In this document: positions 44,216 through 52,563 of the stretch, in pieces
Position numbering within the stretch: position 1 is the stretch's first letter
Layout of the letters: each line of letters starts with the position of its first letter
Assembly: GCA_965657645.1 (NCBI GenBank)
Contig: CBFHOS010000011.1
Location: 1-61,877, forward strand
Origin: CBFHOS01 sp965657645
GTDB lineage: Bacteria; Pseudomonadota; Alphaproteobacteria; Puniceispirillales; Puniceispirillaceae
Length of the DNA stretch: 61,877 nucleotides
Reading direction: 5' to 3'
The notes under the pieces: model-generated
What the model saw: only the letters and a program-made list of their open reading frames with translations
Database searches by the model: none
Told to the model about the DNA's origin: nothing
Program-made: the position numbers and the translations under genes

Positions 44216-45707
44216 GTGGAGCCTCCCCAGCTTGTGGCAGTGGTGCGTCTTCTGGCTCGCTTGCGGCGGATTGATCCAGTGCGGCTAGCAAGCTGGCGGC
44301 GACACGCCATGATCCAGACCCATGCGAGCCTTTGATAAAGATCCGGTCACCATTCGTAATAATCGTCTCAAGATGCGCAAATGCGGCATCGCTATCGGCG
44401 GCCTGCATTGTGTCTATGCGCGTATCCAAACTCGCGGTGAGGGTGTGCATATGCGGGCCAATGGCAATCACCGCACGCGGGGCAACCGCGTTAATCGGTC
44501 CGGCCAGAGCGTTATGTGCATTGGCACTAGTGTCACCCAATTCCAGCATGTCAGAAAGCACCAGAATATCGGCCGATTTAGCACCAAGCCCAGCAAGACC
44601 AGCAACCATCGATGCCGGACCGGCATTGTAGCTATCGTCAATTACGGTAATTTGTGCGCCGCCAAAATTCCCATTTGTGACGGCGCCGCGTCCGGCAAGA
44701 TCACCAAAATCAGCAAGCAAAGCGGCGGCCTCTGCAACATCGAGTCCCAGTGCGTTAATCACCGCAAGAACCGCAATTGCATTCATCGCGTGATGCGGGG
44801 CGTGCATGCCAAGGGTAAAGAATAAAGGCGTGCCCGCAATGTCCGCGCTAACCGCTATGCCGCCTGATTTCTGGTCGATATTGCTCGTGGCAATGAGCCG
44901 GAATTCGGCATCTTCATGTTGGCCAAAACTAATGATACGAACCGCACCGGCAAGATTTGCCCGCCGTGATAGATCATCAAAGAATTCATCATCACGGTTT
45001 AGAACAGCGATACCATCGACCGCCAGACCATCAAATATTTCAGCCTTGGCCGCGGCAATCTCGGACAAATCAGTAAAGAACCCAGCATGTGAGTCAGCAA
45101 TGCGGGTAATCACCGCAACGTCAGGCAGGGCAATCAATGTCAGATCAGCAATTTCACCCGGCGCGTTCATCCCCATTTCCTGAATGGCGACAGGCATATC
45201 CTCGGGCAGGGCGGCAATGGTTAGTGGCACGCCTATGTGATTGTTAAAGCTAGCTTTACTGGCATGACATCCGGTCATTTTACGCAGGATATGCGCTAGC
45301 ATTTCCTTGGTGCCGGTCTTGCCAACAGAGCCGGTAATCCCAACCAGATGACCACCAGCCAATTGGTGATAGAGCCGTGCGGCAACAGCCAGATCACCAA
45401 GCGCCTGCAAGGTATCGGGAACAACAATCTGGGCGCAATCAACACCGTCTATAGGGCGCGATACCAATGCCGCAACGGCGCCGGCATCCACCGCCGCGCC
45501 AACGTAATCATGGCCGTCTGCCTGATCTCCGGCCAAGGCCACGAACAGGCATCCAGCGGCGCAGTCACGGCTATCAATGGCAATCGATGTCACGGCATTA
45601 TCTTTGGCTTTGCCAGATATTGCCGGATTGCTGGCAAGCGAACCGCCGGTGCGTTTTACAATCTCGGCTATGGTGTAGATCGCCGTTTGGATCGCTGTGC
45701 TAGCCAT
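44205..45707 (-). CDS. murF: UDP-MurNAc-tripeptide--D-Ala-D-Ala ligase MurF
   Basis: Joins the Ddl product to UDP-MurNAc-tripeptide. About 500 residues from ATG 45707, which has GGGGAGG 8 bases upstream and overlaps murE by 8; the longer frame to 45848 lies within murE. The P-loop reads GSVGKTGTKE where E. coli has GSNGKTTVKE; this variant is usual in alphaproteobacteria. SFNNHIGVPLT, MGMNAPGEI and DDSYNAGPASM are diagnostic. The C-terminal tail after about 485 is acidic and low-complexity. Confidence 0.95.
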   Translation of the reverse strand: MASTAIQTAIYTIAEIVKRTGGSLASNPAISGKAKDNAVTSIAIDSRDCAAGCLFVALAGDQADGHDYVGAAVDAGAVAALVSRPIDGVDCAQIVVPDTLQALGDLAVAARLYHQLAGGHLVGITGSVGKTGTKEMLAHILRKMTGCHASKASFNNHIGVPLTIAALPEDMPVAIQEMGMNAPGEIADLTLIALPDVAVITRIADSHAGFFTDLSEIAAAKAEIFDGLAVDGIAVLNRDDEFFDDLSRRANLAGAVRIISFGQHEDAEFRLIATSNIDQKSGGIAVSADIAGTPLFFTLGMHAPHHAMNAIAVLAVINALGLDVAEAAALLADFGDLAGRGAVTNGNFGGAQITVIDDSYNAGPASMVAGLAGLGAKSADILVLSDMLELGDTSANAHNALAGPINAVAPRAVIAIGPHMHTLTASLDTRIDTMQAADSDAAFAHLETIITNGDRIFIKGSHGSGSWRVAASLLAALDQSAASEPEDAPLPQAGEAPHAA

Positions 45708-47337
45708 CTTTTGCCTCCCCGCCAATGATGGCGTTAGGGGCAGAGCGTGCGGCAAGGTCAGCGATAACATTCTGGGCAACGCTGGCATCACTAAAGGGCA
45801 GGGTTTCACTGCCAACCAGCTGGACCATTTCATGGCCTTTACCGGCAATCAGCAGAACATCATCACCGCCCAATGCGTCAATCGCCGCTTTGATGGCGTT
45901 ATCACGCTGGGCAATTTCGATAGCGTCAGGACAGCCAGCAATAATCTGGGCGCGGATTGTTGCCGCGTCTTCACTGCGCGGATTATCGTCGGTGACATAG
46001 ATAACATCAGCCATCTTTGCGGCAATTTCGCCCATCATCTGGCGCTTGCCTTTATCACGCTCGCCGCCACAGCCAAATAGCACAGCCAATTTGCCGCCAG
46101 CCTCTGCGCGCAATGACGCTAGCGCGGCGCCTAGCGCGTCTGGTGTATGGGCATAATCAACAACAACACGGGCGCCAGTCGGATGACCGGTGACAGTCTG
46201 CATCCGCCCCGGCGCAGGGGTGAGATAAGCCATCGCGCCCAAACTATCATGCAGGGCAAGGCCGCTATGATAGGCCATAATCGCCGCGGTGAGGGCGTTT
46301 GCCGCCTGAAAATCAGCCGATAGAGCAACAGGTATCTGATATTGCTGGTCCTTGTGGGTAACCTTCATCAACTGGCCATTGCCGATTGAGTCCAGCACAT
46401 CAATCTTAAAGTCAGCATCATCGGCCCAGCCAAAGGTGGATATGACAAATTCGCATACGCCTCCAGATTTGCCCCCAGATGTACCCTCAGATGTACCCCC
46501 AGGTGTATTGGCCTTAAGCAGGTCAACAAGGCGGCGGCCATAGTCATCATCGATATTGATAATCGCCGCGCCAGCATGCATCAGTATGTCGGTAAATAGC
46601 CGCGATTTTGCCGCGAAATAGCTATCCATCTCATGGTGATGGTCAAGATGATCGCGGGTCAGATTGGTAAAGGCGGCAACATGGATGTTCAACCCATCAA
46701 GCCGGTTTTGCGCAAGGCCGTGACTGCTAGCCTCCAGCGCCAGATGGGTGAGGCCAACACCGCCGAGCAGATCAAGCGTGCTATGCAGGCTGATCGCATC
46801 AGGGGTGGTTAGATTTGGTAGCTCTAGCATCTTGCCAGCGAGCTTGCGGGTGTCGGCGCCGTTCAGACCCAAGGTGCCAATAGAGGCCGCATCCCACGTT
46901 ACCCTGCTCCAGATCTGGCGCAGAAACTCGGCGGTGGAGGTCTTGCCATTAGTGCCGGTAATCGCCGCAATTAATCCTGGCTGTTTTGGCCAGAATTGAC
47001 GCGCCGCTTTTGCCAGAGCCAACCGTGGATTGGCGCAAGTGATAATGGCCATGTCGGCCACAAGGTTTTTAATATCGCCGTCCAATGGACGGTCATCGGT
47101 AATGATCGCAATCGCACCAGCCGCATGCGCGGCGGCGGCATAATCACGCCCATCATGGTTGCCGCCCTTGATCGCAAAGAACACATGCCCAGCAGAAACC
47201 CGCCGCGAATCATCCGACAAACCGGAGATCACAAGAGAATCATGGCCCGAGGCACTATCGCCGGAGCCACCATGACCAGAGCCAGGTGAAACCATGCTCA
47301 GGGCCGGTTGATTTTCAAGTAAATCAGTAAGATACAT
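45700..47337 (-). CDS. murE: UDP-MurNAc-L-Ala-D-Glu--meso-DAP ligase MurE
   Basis: Adds the third stem residue. About 545 residues from ATG 47337, preceded by GAGGAGG at 6 bases and overlapping ftsI by 14; the open frame goes further upstream inside ftsI. P-loop TGTNGKTST; YAHTPDAL; GCGGERDKGKR. The DNPR motif (DDNPRSE) predicts meso-diaminopimelate rather than lysine. An unusual low-complexity insertion, TPGGTSEGTSGGKSGG, is encoded by a 12-bp tandem array (46460-46507). The N-terminal domain also has a Ser/Gly/His-rich stretch (SPGSGHGGSGDSASGHDS). Confidence 0.95.
   Translation of the reverse strand: MYLTDLLENQPALSMVSPGSGHGGSGDSASGHDSLVISGLSDDSRRVSAGHVFFAIKGGNHDGRDYAAAAHAAGAIAIITDDRPLDGDIKNLVADMAIITCANPRLALAKAARQFWPKQPGLIAAITGTNGKTSTAEFLRQIWSRVTWDAASIGTLGLNGADTRKLAGKMLELPNLTTPDAISLHSTLDLLGGVGLTHLALEASSHGLAQNRLDGLNIHVAAFTNLTRDHLDHHHEMDSYFAAKSRLFTDILMHAGAAIINIDDDYGRRLVDLLKANTPGGTSEGTSGGKSGGVCEFVISTFGWADDADFKIDVLDSIGNGQLMKVTHKDQQYQIPVALSADFQAANALTAAIMAYHSGLALHDSLGAMAYLTPAPGRMQTVTGHPTGARVVVDYAHTPDALGAALASLRAEAGGKLAVLFGCGGERDKGKRQMMGEIAAKMADVIYVTDDNPRSEDAATIRAQIIAGCPDAIEIAQRDNAIKAAIDALGGDDVLLIAGKGHEMVQLVGSETLPFSDASVAQNVIADLAARSAPNAIIGGEAKDG
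46460..46507 (-). repeat. Four 12-bp repeats in murE
   Basis: CCTCCAGATTTG (46460-46471), CCCCCAGATGTA (46472-46483), CCCTCAGATGTA (46484-46495) and CCCCCAGGTGTA (46496-46507). In frame, coding for a Gly/Ser/Thr-rich insertion in the central ATPase domain of MurE, presumably in a surface loop. Confidence 0.85.
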
Positions 47338-49042
47338 TGGTGGCCTCCTCATTTCCAATCTTGAAGTCAAGATCAAGGAGGTGGCGAATTTCAGGCAATT
47401 TTTCGTCAACAGGGTGTAATTTTAAGACTGGCGCGGCCCGTTCAACGATGCGTTTCACCGCTGGGGCCACGACCCATCCACCTGTCGTGCGATAGCCTGA
47501 TTTTTTCTGGCCCTTTGGCGCATCAATAATAATGGCGATGACATAACGCGGATCATGGACCGGGAATGTTGCCACAAAAGTAGTCAGATTGACCTTTTTA
47601 TCATAGCCGCCAACAATGTTTTTCTCGGCGGTCCCGGTTTTGCCCCCAACCATATAACCCGGGGCCTCGGCATAATTCGCCGTGCCATCTTCATGCGACA
47701 CGACAAAGCGCATCATCGAGCGAACCGAACGCGCGGTTTCGTCTGAAAATACGCGCGTCCGAACACTTTGCTCGCCCGGCATTTTCTTGATCAATGTAGG
47801 CGGTATCCAGAGACCGTTGGCACTTGCCGTTGATACGGCGCTGGCCAAATGTGGCAGGGTAATCGAAATACCATGACCATAAGACACGGTCATTGCCTCA
47901 ACACGTTTCCAGCGGCTCGGGACCAGCGGGCGGGCGGTTTCAGGCAGTTCCAGCGGCAGGCGATCCAATAGACCAAGGCGCTCCATATAGGTGCGCTGGA
48001 GTTCGGCGCCGATATCATCAGCCATGCGGGCCGATCCGATATTTGACGAATAGATCAGAATTTCGGCGACATTCAGTGGCCGTTGATAGACGTGGTAATC
48101 ATTGATCGTAAAGCGCGAAATACGAATAGGCTTGGCGACTTCATATTGCTTTTGCGATGTCGACAGGCCCGCCTCAAGGAAGATCGCGGTGTTTAGCACC
48201 TTGAAGGTCGAGCCCATTTCATAGACGCCTTTGCTGGCGCGGTTGAATTTCGCGTTATCATCGGCCGCGCCATAGTGATTTGGGTTGTAATCAGGCAGTG
48301 ACACCATCGCCAATAGCTCGCCAGTATTGACGTCCAGCATGACTCCCGCGCCGCCCAGAGCCTCATATTCTTCGATCTGGCGGGCAATCTCTGTGGCCAT
48401 GATATTTTGCACACCAGCATCGATCGAAAGGGTCACATTGGCGCCGCTGGCAAGCTCTGCGTTCATGGCCTTTTCAATGCCGGCCAATCCATTATTGTCA
48501 GGATCGACATGGCCCAGCACATGCGCCGCCGCATTACCGCGCGGATAGGCCCGCAAATGCCCCTCGGCAAAATACACACCGGGAATGCCTAGCTGTAGAA
48601 TTTGGGCGTGGCGCGCTGGGGTGACTTTCCGATCAAGCTCGACATAGCGGGTCTTTTTCATCAAAAGCCGCTTTAGGCTGGCTTCGTTATGACGGGCAAT
48701 GAAAGGCGCCAGCTTTTTTGCCGCATCGTTCACATCCATTATTTCCGATGGATCGGCATGCATGACGGTGATCGGCAGGTTGGTCGCTAGCAATCGGCCC
48801 TTGCGGTCCAGTATTTTGCCGCGCTCAACGGTGGTTACGTTGCTTTTGTAATCATTCGATGGGGCGGTGTCTTGGGCCGATAGGACCACCACGCGTCCAG
48901 CAATAACGGCAAAGACTGCCAGCGCAACAAAGCCACTAACGATCAAACGCATTTCCGCAATGTGGCGTGACTGGGCAGGGTCAGGCCGCGGTGGCAGAAA
49001 CAGCCGTTTGAGACGGCGCATCATCGGGCTGAGGGGCGTCAT
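47324..49042 (-). CDS. ftsI: Septal transpeptidase FtsI (PBP3)
   Basis: Class B penicillin-binding protein that cross-links septal peptidoglycan with FtsW. 572 residues. A cytoplasmic tail and one transmembrane helix (about 28-52) precede the pedestal domain with RGKILDRKGRLLATNLP. Transpeptidase motifs: SxxK in MGSTFKVLN (active-site serine), SxN in SSNIGS, and KTG in GGKTGTAEK. Start overlaps ftsL by 4 bases. Normal order and length for the family. Confidence 0.96.
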   Translation of the reverse strand: MTPLSPMMRRLKRLFLPPRPDPAQSRHIAEMRLIVSGFVALAVFAVIAGRVVVLSAQDTAPSNDYKSNVTTVERGKILDRKGRLLATNLPITVMHADPSEIMDVNDAAKKLAPFIARHNEASLKRLLMKKTRYVELDRKVTPARHAQILQLGIPGVYFAEGHLRAYPRGNAAAHVLGHVDPDNNGLAGIEKAMNAELASGANVTLSIDAGVQNIMATEIARQIEEYEALGGAGVMLDVNTGELLAMVSLPDYNPNHYGAADDNAKFNRASKGVYEMGSTFKVLNTAIFLEAGLSTSQKQYEVAKPIRISRFTINDYHVYQRPLNVAEILIYSSNIGSARMADDIGAELQRTYMERLGLLDRLPLELPETARPLVPSRWKRVEAMTVSYGHGISITLPHLASAVSTASANGLWIPPTLIKKMPGEQSVRTRVFSDETARSVRSMMRFVVSHEDGTANYAEAPGYMVGGKTGTAEKNIVGGYDKKVNLTTFVATFPVHDPRYVIAIIIDAPKGQKKSGYRTTGGWVVAPAVKRIVERAAPVLKLHPVDEKLPEIRHLLDLDFKIGNEEATNVSY

Positions 49043-49545
49043 TGCTGTGCTCCCGTCTTGGATATCTTGATTGGCCGCACCGGTTTGGCGCTTGGCACAA
49101 TGATTGATGATAGTTCCTCGCCGGTGACAAACATCACTGGTTCGGTTGATATTTTTTGAACCGAAAGCGCGCCCGGCGCGTTTGGTAGCGCTGTATTGGG
49201 AAGATCAGTTTTGGGATTGCTGTTTACCCGCGCAATACCGTCATCCTCAATTTCCGCATCCTTAAATTCGGGGATTAGCCGCATGGGAATAGCGTCCAAG
49301 GGCAAGATTCTATCTTGGCCAATTGGCTGCATATTCAACAACCGGCTAGACAGCTCGCTCACCCGCTCTGGACGCGAAAGATACGCCCATTCGGCCTCAA
49401 GCACCGCGATGTCGCGTTTGGTCGCGCTAATCTCGGCCTCTAATTGTTGCAATCGGTCCTGACGTTGATCGATGCCGGTTTTAACCTGATATAGGGTTGT
49501 GCCAAGAACGCCGAGCGCAAGCGCACTGATCAATGTCATTTTCAT
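49039..49545 (-). CDS. ftsL: Cell-division protein FtsL
   Basis: Small bitopic divisome activator. 168 residues. Short cytoplasmic start, transmembrane helix (about 4-22, LISALALGVLGTTLYQV), then a coiled coil with RQDRLQQLEAEISATKRDIAVLEAEWAYLSRP, read in pieces; the AEWAYLSRPERV motif is characteristic of alphaproteobacterial FtsL. The C-terminal half is less conserved and Pro/Ser-rich. Position between rsmH and ftsI, with 4-base overlaps on both sides, supports the assignment more than sequence alone. Confidence 0.9.
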   Translation of the reverse strand: MKMTLISALALGVLGTTLYQVKTGIDQRQDRLQQLEAEISATKRDIAVLEAEWAYLSRPERVSELSSRLLNMQPIGQDRILPLDAIPMRLIPEFKDAEIEDDGIARVNSNPKTDLPNTALPNAPGALSVQKISTEPVMFVTGEELSSIIVPSAKPVRPIKISKTGAQQ

Positions 49546-50525
49546 TGTGTGCCTCCATGCTGTGCGGTCGCGCCTTGGGCCGGTGCGCTGGTGCGTCTGG
49601 CAATGCGTAATTTTGCTGACCGTGCCCTTGCATTATCGGACGCTTCGCTTGCGTCGGGTATGATGGCTTTTCTGGTCAATAGCTCGAAACTAGGGGCGGG
49701 GCCGTCTGGAATTGGCAAATGGCGTGATGGCCGCGAGGCAATCTGGCTACGGCTAGCCAAAAAGCGTTTTACGATCCGATCCTCTAGTGAATGGAATGAC
49801 ACCACCGCCAGAATGCCGCCCGGACGCAACATTGCCTCGGCCGCAACTAACCCATCAGCCAATTCGTCTAATTCTCGGTTGATATAGATCCGCAAGGCCT
49901 GAAACGAGCGCGTTGCCGGATCGATTTGACCGGGGCGCTTTGCGGGCATGACCGTTTGAATGATCGCCGCCAGCTGGCCTGTCGTGGTAATCGGATCGGT
50001 GTCACGGGCGCGGATGATGGCCTTGGCAATGCGGCGGGATGCTTTTTCCTCGCCATATTCCCACAAAATCTGGGCAAGGTCGCGTTCGCCCATTTGCATA
50101 ACGATATCGGCGGCGCTATCCCCGCTCTTTGACATGCGCATATCCAGCGGTCCGTCAAACCGGAATGAAAAGCCACGCTCTGGCTGGTCGAGTTGGGTTG
50201 AACAAACGCCAAGATCAAAGGCCGCGCCATCAAGACCGGTATCGGCGCCAACAAGGCCGCGCATATCGGAAAAACAGCCTTCGCTCAGGCTAAAGCGGCC
50301 ATCATATTCCGCGACCATTCCTTGGCCGCGCTCAACCGCATCAGGATCGCGATCAATCGCCACCACGCGGCAATTGGCGGCGTCCAGTATCGCCCGGCTA
50401 TAACCACCATTGCCAAAAGTTGCATCGAGATATGTGGCGTCATCAATCGGGTTCAGCGCGCTCACCACTTCGCGCAATAGTACCGATTGGTGGAGCGCCT
50501 GCGGGTGGGGTTGTTGTTCCGACAT
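49542..50525 (-). CDS. rsmH: 16S rRNA m4C1402 methyltransferase RsmH (MraW)
   Basis: SAM-dependent N4-methylation of C1402 in 16S rRNA. 327 residues. Motifs: HQSVLLREVVSAL at the N-terminus; SAM loop YLDATFGNGGYSRAIL; DLGVCSTQLDQPERGFSFR; the RYFxGE-like GEEKASRRIAKAI; and VSFHSLEDRIVKRF. Start overlaps the mraZ stop by one base (TGATG), indicating tight coupling. Second gene of the dcw cluster, as usual. Confidence 0.96.
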   Translation of the reverse strand: MSEQQPHPQALHQSVLLREVVSALNPIDDATYLDATFGNGGYSRAILDAANCRVVAIDRDPDAVERGQGMVAEYDGRFSLSEGCFSDMRGLVGADTGLDGAAFDLGVCSTQLDQPERGFSFRFDGPLDMRMSKSGDSAADIVMQMGERDLAQILWEYGEEKASRRIAKAIIRARDTDPITTTGQLAAIIQTVMPAKRPGQIDPATRSFQALRIYINRELDELADGLVAAEAMLRPGGILAVVSFHSLEDRIVKRFLASRSQIASRPSRHLPIPDGPAPSFELLTRKAIIPDASEASDNARARSAKLRIARRTSAPAQGATAQHGGTQ

Positions 50526-51010
50526 CAGCGGCCCTCGCTATCACTAGCGCCGCCGCGTTTTGGGCCTAGGCGTAGGCTCGGCAGACCGCTGGTTTTGGCC
50601 CTTGTTCTGGCATCGGCCTCGCGGGATCGATAGCGCGATGGCAACCAAATCTGGAATGACCGACCGACACCGGCATAAAGGGCGCTGGTGTCGAGCTCGG
50701 CAAATTCAATGAAATCGGCAGAGAGCATTACCCGCCCTTCGGCATCCAGCTTCATTTCTTGGGCGCTGGATAGCATTGTTTGGAGCGTGGCAACTTCTTG
50801 CGACAAGCTGTCCATCCCATCAATAGCATCGACAATTTGCTCGATACGCTCGGGCCCGCACCCCTCTAGGCACGGCTCAGTCAGGGATTTGAACAGATAA
50901 AGCGGGTCGCGGCGGCGTTCCAATATCGCACGATAAGGCGCCGGCACACTAAGCCGACCCTTTTTGTCGATGCGGTTTTCGAATGTGGATAGAAATAAAT
51001 CCACGGCCAT
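50525..51010 (-). CDS. mraZ: Transcriptional regulator MraZ
   Basis: First gene of the dcw cluster. In E. coli MraZ is a ring-forming, AbrB-like DNA-binding protein that represses its own operon by binding 10-bp-spaced TGGGN repeats. 161 residues with two SpoVT-AbrB-like halves, seen in NRIDKKGRLSVPAPYRAIL and LDAEGRVMLSADFIEFA. The C-terminal tail is basic and Arg/Gly/Ser-rich (LRLGPKRGGASDSEGR). A matching repeat array lies at 51205-51249, supporting autoregulation here. A weak GAGGAGCAATGG context covers the start. Confidence 0.95.
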   Translation of the reverse strand: MAVDLFLSTFENRIDKKGRLSVPAPYRAILERRRDPLYLFKSLTEPCLEGCGPERIEQIVDAIDGMDSLSQEVATLQTMLSSAQEMKLDAEGRVMLSADFIEFAELDTSALYAGVGRSFQIWLPSRYRSREADARTRAKTSGLPSLRLGPKRGGASDSEGR

Positions 51011-51204
51011 TGCTCCTCACTTACCACGATTTGCCCTGATCAGCGGCGTTTCGTGGGTGCGTTGGCGGTAAAGTGGGGCTATGTCCCATGATTGCCAGCG
51101 CTTGTTTACATCTCCATTTTTGAGGCTGTGTGGAGCTTTGCGGAAAGGGTAGGCGTAAAAATGATGCCCAATACCAATCCCCAAAGGCAAAAACAGCCTC
51201 TTTA

Positions 51205-51249
51205 TGGGATATGATGGGATATCATGGGATTATATGTTCGTCAATGGGT
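51205..51249 (-). promoter_or_regulatory. MraZ-type operator: 10-bp-period TGGGN repeats
   Basis: TGGGA at 51205, 51215 and 51225, and TGGGT at 51245, all on the plus strand in strict 10-bp register; the register position 51235 holds the degenerate TGTTC. Three TGGGN repeats with 5-base spacers is the pattern reported for the E. coli MraZ operator. A TATAAT on the mraZ strand (51229-51234) lies between repeats 3 and 4, so binding could occlude a promoter. No convincing -35 is found at 16-18 bases, so the promoter itself is uncertain. The site is 195 bases upstream of the mraZ start. Confidence 0.7.
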
Positions 51250-51456
51250 TTGGACTGTTTTTTCATGGGAAAAGTCAATAGTTTCAATAAGTTAAAATAT
51301 ATATGTAACATTACCTCGTAACACACTGAAAACTATCAATTTTAGCCAAAGCAGATTTGATGAATTATATGTTCACTATTTGTTCTTTTTCAATGAGATA
51401 GACGCCATAAATAGGGTCAATTTTCGCCCATAATGACGGGTGCTATACATGGACTA

Positions 51457-51477
51457 TAGCGGGGCTGTAGCGGGGCT
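51457..51477. repeat. Duplicated TAGCGGGGCT
   Basis: TAGCGGGGCT at 51457-51466 and 51468-51477, an 11-bp period, downstream of the FkbM-type gene on its transcript. Short and possibly a slippage product. Confidence 0.55.
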
Positions 51478-51555
51478 ATGCTGGACCTGTAGTTTGCAAC
51501 ATTAGGTTGATTTTGTGGCGGGAACCGGTGGGTAGAAACGCACTGGACGGCGTGA

Positions 51556-52278
51556 TTATTTTACCAGCAGATATTCACTATTGTGACGCTTGTCTTCTTG
51601 CCAGCTAATGGTGAAGCCAAACGCTAGGATCTTGTCGATCAGGCCTTTATTGATGTGATCAATTTCGATGAAAATTTCCCGTAGAGTATCGCTGGCGAGG
51701 GCCTTTTTCGCGCCGTCGATAACGTCATTTTCAGCGCCATCAACATCAATTTTTAGATGGCTAGGATGCACATCATGTTCAGCGATATAATCATCTAGAG
51801 CCAGCATCGGGACCTGATAGCTATAGGGCGCGTTCTTTTTGTGTAGGTCTGGAATATGCGTATCAGACGCACTGGTAATTGTTGCCATCTCACCTGATTT
51901 CGCGCCGATAGCGGCAAACACAAATTCAAACTTACTGTCATTAAGGGCGCTGTTGAGGGCACAGAAATGACCTGATAACAGGCTGCAATCAAAGCCAATA
52001 ACGCGGATGGTTTTGTGCCTTTGCCCGGATGCCCAGACGACCTCTTGGCCATAATTTGTGCCGACGTCGAAAAACACACTGCCATCGGCAAAGCTATCGA
52101 TCCAGCTATAGAGACGTGGTTCGCGGTTGCCTTTGCGCAATGCGGCTAGGTCTTTGCCAACATGATGGTTATAGGATGGCAGAAAAAACCGGGCCCGCAT
52201 CGATTGCGTGGAGATCCGTGTTACGTTCGGGATGAACCGAGTAATTCGCCCGAGTATGTGGCCAGCTTTGGGGTGCAT
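51556..52278 (-). CDS. FkbM-family methyltransferase
   Basis: 240 residues. The SAM-binding Rossmann start SVFFDVGTNYGQEVVWA and the family motifs ALDDYI and LKIDVDGAENDVIDGA identify an FkbM-type methyltransferase (Methyltransf_21). Members O-methylate sugars, polyketides or other small molecules; the substrate cannot be told from sequence. A basic N-terminus of about 55 residues precedes the domain and is not recognisable; an internal start is possible. Neighbours (mraZ upstream region and a DUF374 acyltransferase) do not define a pathway, though an envelope-glycan target would be plausible. A+T content rises around the gene, hinting at later insertion. Confidence 0.8.
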   Translation of the reverse strand: MHPKAGHILGRITRFIPNVTRISTQSMRARFFLPSYNHHVGKDLAALRKGNREPRLYSWIDSFADGSVFFDVGTNYGQEVVWASGQRHKTIRVIGFDCSLLSGHFCALNSALNDSKFEFVFAAIGAKSGEMATITSASDTHIPDLHKKNAPYSYQVPMLALDDYIAEHDVHPSHLKIDVDGAENDVIDGAKKALASDTLREIFIEIDHINKGLIDKILAFGFTISWQEDKRHNSEYLLVK

Positions 52279-52563
52279 TTCGTACTAAATTCTCAAAACA
52301 TTCTTGTTGAGGTTTCACATTTGCGTGTTTGCGGCCCAAAAGATTTGCTTGAGATTCGAAGGCCAAAATACACTCAAAAAATTAACTTCTTTCCTGTATT
52401 TCATAAAAAAGGCGATAACACCAATTAATTGTGGAAAGGGCGAAGTGTGGGTGACGATGCACTGATTTTCCGTTAGGGTGCCCCCCGAACACCCCTAACA
52501 CCGGCAATACGACCATCGCCAGCAACCGTTATTGAGCCTGCCCCACACCAGTCCAACAGAGGC
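52279..52563. other. Divergent intergenic region
   Basis: 285 bases between the divergent FkbM and DUF374 genes. It presumably contains both promoters. I see no hairpin with a T-tract, no tRNA and no small gene with a good ribosome site. Confidence 0.35.

Larger units (their letters stand above)
51011..51555. other. Regulatory region upstream of mraZ
   Basis: 545 bases without a gene, A+T-rich in its middle (about 51270-51420). It holds the MraZ-type repeat array (51205-51249), a weaker TGGG pair near mraZ (51054 and 51074), a TATAAT on the minus strand (51229-51234), and a TAGCGGGGCT duplicate at 51457-51477. The 3' end of the FkbM gene points into it from the far side. Confidence 0.6.

Noticed and set aside
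45300..45330. MurF P-loop GSVGKTG as a damaged ATP site
   Set aside because: This variant is common in alphaproteobacterial MurF, and the remaining catalytic motifs are intact.
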